From assembly GCA_903891375.1 (NCBI GenBank), contig CAITEL010000060.1, positions 1-9,915 of the forward strand: a stretch of DNA of 9,915 nt. The letters are read 5' to 3'. A model generated the notes under the pieces. The model did not search any database and was not told where the DNA came from. It saw nothing but the letters and a program-made list of their open reading frames with translations. The position numbers were made by a program, and so were the translations under genes. This DNA comes from an uncultured Neisseriaceae bacterium (lineage in GTDB: Bacteria; Pseudomonadota; Gammaproteobacteria; Burkholderiales; UBA11063). Shown here piece by piece: positions 6,224 to 9,915 of the stretch (positions are counted from its first letter, which is position 1; every line of letters begins with the position of its first letter).

Positions 6224-7978
6224 ATGATGCGAGCAGTTATAAAAAAGTTACTGAATAGAGAAAGTTTATCGATTAATGAGAGTTATGAGGCTTGCGTACA
6301 GATTTTAACTAATGCAACTGATGCTCAGATTGGGGCTTTTTTATCTTTATTGGCAGCTAAAGGCGAAACTGCAGATGAAATATTAGGAATCCTGAAAGCA
6401 ATTAAAGAACAAGCGTATTTAGTTAATATAGATTATGATGTTATAGATATCGTAGGTACTGGCGGTGACTACTCAAATTCTTTAAATATTTCAACAGCAT
6501 CAGCATTATTGGTGGCTACTTGTGGTGTACCTGTAGTTAAGAATGGTAATCGTTCGGTGTCTTCTTTGTGCGGTTCAGCGGATGTGTTAGAGGCGCTTGG
6601 TTACAGCATAAATACTAAGGCAGATAAGCTTGTAGATGAGTTACAGCAAAATAATTTTGTATTTTGTTTTGCGCCAAATTTTCATCCTATTTTAGCTAAA
6701 GTACGTAATGTTCGTAAGGAAATTGGAATTGCCTCAGTGTTTAATTTATTAGGTCCATTATTGAATCCAGCTAAACCGCAACATATACTACTTGGGGTTA
6801 ATTCGCCAGAGAAAATGGAATTAATAGCTGAAGTCTTATTTAAAACTAGCACAAAAAAGTCTATGGTGGTGTGTGGCAATGGGTTGGATGAAATAAGTTG
6901 TTTGGGGGTATCAAAAGGAATTCTAGTAACACCTGAGGGATTAGTCAATCTTACGATTACACCAGAGGAATACGGTTTAAAACGGTGTACTCTTAACGAT
7001 TTATTAGGAAAAGATGCTAAATATAATGCGGAAATTATTAAGAGAACACTATCAGGCGAGATGACCCCATTAACCGATACTATTGTTTTAAATGTAGGTG
7101 TTGCGTTATTTCTATATGGGAGGGTTAATAAAATTATGGATGGAGTGAATGTCGCAAAAAAGAGATTGCTACAAGGTGGTATAATTGAGTCAACTAATAA
7201 TCACACAAATATTGCTACAATTGAATGTGTACAGTCATTTTTAATCAAACAAAATAAACTACAACAGATAATCAGTAGAAAACAAGCTGGGTTTGATAAA
7301 CATAAGCGTAAAGAAAAAAGCTTTAAATTGGCTTTGAGTAAACCTAATGCAGTCATTTGCGAGATTAAGCGAGCATCCCCTTCTGTTGGTGCTATTACCG
7401 AAATTAAAGACCCAATTGGCCGAGCAAATGAATATATACTGGCTGGAGCCAGTGCAATCTCGGTACTCACTGATGAGGGGTTTAATGGTTCAATAGAAGA
7501 TTTAAAACTTGTGGCAAAATCATTGGCAAATACTGATGTGCCAGTGCTATGTAAAGATTTTATTTTTACTCCAGAGCAAATAGCTGACGCAAAAAATGCT
7601 GGTGCAAATGCAATATTACTTATGGTGTCAGTGTTAAAGGATAAAACAGCTGACATGGTTAAACTTGCACATGTGTTTGGTTTAGAAACTTTAGTAGAAA
7701 TACATGATGTTAGTGAGTTAGCTATAGCGTTAAATTCAGGTAGTGATGTTATTGGGGTTAATCAACGTGATTTAACAGATTTTACTATGCATCCAGAGAT
7801 TTTTAGTAATACGATTAATAAACTACCTAAAACCATCATAAAAGTTGCGGAGTCGGGTATCAAGTCGTTTAGTGATGCGCAAAAACTATATGCAATGGGC
7901 TATGATGCCGTGCTAGTTGGTGAGGCATTGTCTCGTTTGGATAATCCAAAAGATTTTTTTACAGTTAAGGGTAAATAA
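6224..7978 (+). CDS. trpDC: Fused anthranilate phosphoribosyltransferase / indole-3-glycerol-phosphate synthase (TrpD-TrpC)
   Basis: This 584-residue fusion catalyses two non-adjacent steps: PRPP plus anthranilate to phosphoribosylanthranilate, and CdRP to indole-3-glycerol phosphate. TrpD occupies about 1-325, with the PRPP loop GTGGD (78-82), KNGNRSVSS (106-114), GSADVLEALG (117-126), VRKEIG with Arg164 (160, 163-167), FNLLGPLLNPA (173-183) and the metal-binding Asp-Glu (222-223). TrpC follows a short basic linker at about 370-584, with Glu380 and Lys382 in CEIKRASPS, Lys444 in LCKDF, Glu492 in LVEIHD, Asn513 in GVNQRDL, and Glu543-Ser544 in AESG, so all known catalytic positions are kept. 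ATG ATG directly follows the trpR stop. The first ATG touches the TAA, and either could be used. The whole protein contains no tryptophan. Confidence 0.94.
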   Translation: MMRAVIKKLLNRESLSINESYEACVQILTNATDAQIGAFLSLLAAKGETADEILGILKAIKEQAYLVNIDYDVIDIVGTGGDYSNSLNISTASALLVATCGVPVVKNGNRSVSSLCGSADVLEALGYSINTKADKLVDELQQNNFVFCFAPNFHPILAKVRNVRKEIGIASVFNLLGPLLNPAKPQHILLGVNSPEKMELIAEVLFKTSTKKSMVVCGNGLDEISCLGVSKGILVTPEGLVNLTITPEEYGLKRCTLNDLLGKDAKYNAEIIKRTLSGEMTPLTDTIVLNVGVALFLYGRVNKIMDGVNVAKKRLLQGGIIESTNNHTNIATIECVQSFLIKQNKLQQIISRKQAGFDKHKRKEKSFKLALSKPNAVICEIKRASPSVGAITEIKDPIGRANEYILAGASAISVLTDEGFNGSIEDLKLVAKSLANTDVPVLCKDFIFTPEQIADAKNAGANAILLMVSVLKDKTADMVKLAHVFGLETLVEIHDVSELAIALNSGSDVIGVNQRDLTDFTMHPEIFSNTINKLPKTIIKVAESGIKSFSDAQKLYAMGYDAVLVGEALSRLDNPKDFFTVKGK

Positions 7979-7980
7979 AA

Positions 7981-9720
7981 ATGTTAATTAAAATTTGTGG
8001 ACTGACAGATGTTAAGACTGCTAAAGAAACAGCAATTGCGGGGGCTGATTATATTGGTTTACTTTTTTCTAAGGTATCACCACGGCAAATTGACTTAACA
8101 TTAGCTCAAGAAATAACTAAAGAAGCACGTTTAGGTGGTGCAGAAATTGTGGCGGTATTCGTTGATGAATCGCTAGAAGAAATGTTAAATATAATAAATG
8201 CATTAAATTTAAAAGTAGTACAATTACATGGGGATAAAGTGCGTAATTTATGTGATAAATTACCAAGTTATATACAGATTATTTATGTAGTAGATGGTAA
8301 AGAGTTGCCAAGTTGTTTGAATGTGAATAAAGACTTTTTATTGTATGAAAAACTTATCCCTATAAGAACAGATTTTAGATATTTTATTGCAGGTAAATTA
8401 AACCTTGATAATATTACTCAACAAATAGCGGAACATAAACCACATGGTGTAGATGTATCTTCTGGAGTTGAAGTTTCTTTAGCTAAAAAAAATATAAATA
8501 AGGTGGTTGAATTTATTAAAAAAGTGAGAAAAGAGCGTTACGGTAGATTTGGTGGTATGTATGCGCCAGAATTATTGGTGGCTCCACTTAAAGAATTAGA
8601 AAGTTCTTATAATAGTATTGCACAAAGCGATGAATTTAGACAAGAATTTGCAGTAATATTAAAAAATTATTTGGGGCGTCCAACCCCAGTTACTGAAGTT
8701 AAAGCGTTTGCGCAAATGCTAACATCGGAGAACACCCCACGAATTTTTTTAAAACGAGAAGATTTACTGCATACTGGAGCACATAAAATTAATAATGCAG
8801 TCGGGCAATGCCTTTTAGCTAAAAAAATGGGAAAGACACGGATAGTGGCAGAAACTGGGGCTGGACAACATGGGTTAGCCACAGCTACGGCATGTGCAAT
8901 GTTTGGCTTAGAATGTGTGGTTTATATGGGCAGTATTGATGTAGAAAGACAGTCACCTAATGTGGCTAAAATGCAATTGTTAGGTGCTAAGGTCGTCTCA
9001 GTTAGTGGTGGTTCAGCTACGTTAAAAGATGCAGTTAATCAAGCTTTACGTGATTGGGCTGAGAGTTATGAGGACACACATTATTGTCTTGGCTCTGCAT
9101 TAGGTCCATACCCATTTCCGATGATTGTTGCAGATTTTCAATCAATTATTGGGAAAGAAGCTATAGCTCAGTTAAGTGATGATTATAAGGTTAAACCTAA
9201 TGTTGTAATTGCTTGTGTTGGCGGAGGATCGAATGCAATTGGAATCTTCTCGGCATTTATTGAAAATGAAAATATTAAATTAATCGGCGTTGAAGCAGGT
9301 GGAACTGGGGCAGGCTTAGGGAATAATGCTGCTAGATTTAAAGAAGGAAGAGTGGGAGTATTGCATGGTACCAAAACGTACATATTACAAGATGATAATA
9401 ACCAAATAGTTGACACGTACTCAATTTCTGCAGGACTAGATTACCCTGGAGTAGGTCCAATGCATTCGCAGTTTTTTACAAATGGTAGAGTTCAATATGA
9501 TTCTGCAACAGATATAGAGGCTTTAGATGCCTTTAAAGTATTGATTAAAACTGAAGGCATCATACCAGCGTTAGAATCAGCGCATGCATTGGCATATATT
9601 ATGACTAATATAAATAATTATACAAAAGATGATGTAATTCTAATAAATTTATCAGGGCGTGGAGATAAAGATTTACCACAGTTATTAGGGGGAGTACTAA
9701 AGCATGTCACAACGAATTAA
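7981..9720 (+). CDS. trpFB: Fused phosphoribosylanthranilate isomerase / tryptophan synthase beta chain (TrpF-TrpB)
   Basis: This is a 579-residue fusion. TrpF spans about 1-183: KICGLT with Cys6 as general base, SPRQI (33-37), QLHG (81-84) and GVDVSSGVE with Asp158 as general acid. The GG[ST]G phosphate loop and the following FDW segment are missing, and AGGL reads AGKL (137-140), so isomerase activity is uncertain. TrpB spans about 187-575 with no real linker and is fully canonical: LKREDLLHTGAHKIN with PLP-binding Lys269, AETGAGQHG with Glu291, DVERQSPNV (320-328), GGGSNAIG (414-421), SAGLDYPGVGP with Asp487, EGIIPALES (525-533) and NLSGRGDKD (556-564). It would make tryptophan from indole (from TrpA) and serine, with TrpA as alpha partner. 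ATG lies two bases after the trpDC stop, with AAGGG (7967-7971) upstream. Only one tryptophan residue is present. Confidence 0.94.
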   Translation: MLIKICGLTDVKTAKETAIAGADYIGLLFSKVSPRQIDLTLAQEITKEARLGGAEIVAVFVDESLEEMLNIINALNLKVVQLHGDKVRNLCDKLPSYIQIIYVVDGKELPSCLNVNKDFLLYEKLIPIRTDFRYFIAGKLNLDNITQQIAEHKPHGVDVSSGVEVSLAKKNINKVVEFIKKVRKERYGRFGGMYAPELLVAPLKELESSYNSIAQSDEFRQEFAVILKNYLGRPTPVTEVKAFAQMLTSENTPRIFLKREDLLHTGAHKINNAVGQCLLAKKMGKTRIVAETGAGQHGLATATACAMFGLECVVYMGSIDVERQSPNVAKMQLLGAKVVSVSGGSATLKDAVNQALRDWAESYEDTHYCLGSALGPYPFPMIVADFQSIIGKEAIAQLSDDYKVKPNVVIACVGGGSNAIGIFSAFIENENIKLIGVEAGGTGAGLGNNAARFKEGRVGVLHGTKTYILQDDNNQIVDTYSISAGLDYPGVGPMHSQFFTNGRVQYDSATDIEALDAFKVLIKTEGIIPALESAHALAYIMTNINNYTKDDVILINLSGRGDKDLPQLLGGVLKHVTTN

Positions 9721-9915
9721 GCAAGCGTTTGAAAATAAAGCCAAAGTGGCATATTTAACGGCAGGTGATGGGGGAGAATTAAGTGCGGATTATTTTTTAG
9801 CATTATCTCGTGGCGGAGTGAATATTCTTGAGATAGGAGTACCATTTTCTGACCCTGTTGCAGACGGCGAAGTAATTCAGCTAGCGATGGAGAGGTCATT
9901 AAAAAATGGAACAAA
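9704..9915 (+). CDS. trpA: Tryptophan synthase alpha chain TrpA (N-terminal part, truncated by window end)
   Basis: The first 70 residues of TrpA, which splits indole-3-glycerol phosphate into indole and glyceraldehyde-3-phosphate and channels indole to TrpB. VAYLTAGDG (15-23) and ILEIGVPFSDPVADG (41-55) are diagnostic, with catalytic Glu43 and Asp54 present. The usual Pro after ADG is Glu56. The start ATG lies inside the end of trpFB: the genes overlap by 17 bases in different frames, with a GGGGGAG run at 9688-9694 as ribosome binding site, which indicates coupled translation of the two synthase subunits. The N-terminus is about six residues shorter than the E. coli form before the first strand. 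The rest of the gene and any downstream cistron lie outside. Confidence 0.95.
   Translation, partial: MSQRIKQAFENKAKVAYLTAGDGGELSADYFLALSRGGVNILEIGVPFSDPVADGEVIQLAMERSLKNGT

Noticed and set aside
6682..6948. Minus-strand open frames within trpDC, trpFB, trpA and trpR
   Set aside because: Those at 5989-6186, 6682-6948, 8667-8882, 9183-9416 and 9717-9914 all lie opposite recognised Trp proteins, and none shows independent motifs.
7378..7395. Val in place of the usual Lys in the ASPSKG motif of the TrpC domain (ASPSVG)
   Set aside because: From memory this position also varies in active enzymes (Gly in the Sulfolobus enzyme), and the catalytic Glu and Lys residues are all present, so it does not suggest loss of function.
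7201..7656. Minus-strand open frame of 151 codons within trpDC
   Set aside because: It is opposite the TrpC domain, where all catalytic residues are in the plus-strand frame. Its Ser/Ala-rich translation is typical of an antisense shadow.

Overview
The window is AT-rich DNA from a bacterium, most likely an intracellular or host-associated gammaproteobacterium of the Legionellales (Legionella/Coxiella) type. I infer this from three things: a PAS-LuxR regulator of a form I associate with Legionella-like genomes, a gammaproteobacterial-type TrpR, and a trp operon that starts after the anthranilate synthase step. No RNA gene, CRISPR array or intact mobile element is visible.

Layout. Positions 2-160 hold the 3' end of an unidentified plus-strand gene. 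A perfect 20-bp inverted repeat separates it from a convergent ATP-grasp ligase gene (242-1459, minus). A divergent intergenic region with a 16-bp inverted repeat follows, then a PAS plus LuxR-type regulator (1605-2417, plus). Next come a truncated, frameshifted IS5-family transposase remnant (2442-2674, minus) and a small ParD/ParE-like toxin-antitoxin pair (2911-3419, plus) with repeats in its promoter. Convergent to this pair is a lipoprotein alpha/beta hydrolase (3508-5076, minus) that lies just downstream of queC (5123-5800, minus), with which it may be cotranscribed.

The right third is a tight tryptophan operon, divergent from queC: trpR, a trpD-trpC fusion, a trpF-trpB fusion, and the first 70 codons of trpA, which runs off the window end. 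Cistron spacing runs from 0 to 2 bases down to a 17-base overlap, so translational coupling is likely. A strong sigma70-like promoter (TTGACA, 18 bp, TATCAT) with a TrpR-operator-like sequence over the -10 lies directly before trpR, so the operon is probably autoregulated. trpE and trpG are not in the operon. The pathway as encoded here would start from anthranilate, which resembles the trpR-D-C-F-B-A-kynU-prsA recapture operon known from Chlamydia psittaci and C. caviae. Whether kynU and prsA follow trpA cannot be seen.

The most striking anomaly is in the TrpF half of the TrpF-TrpB fusion. It keeps the catalytic Cys and Asp but appears to have lost the GG[ST]G phosphate-binding loop, about 16 residues, and has AGK in place of the usual AGG. 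The reading frame is open throughout, so this looks like divergence or reduction of function rather than simple decay.
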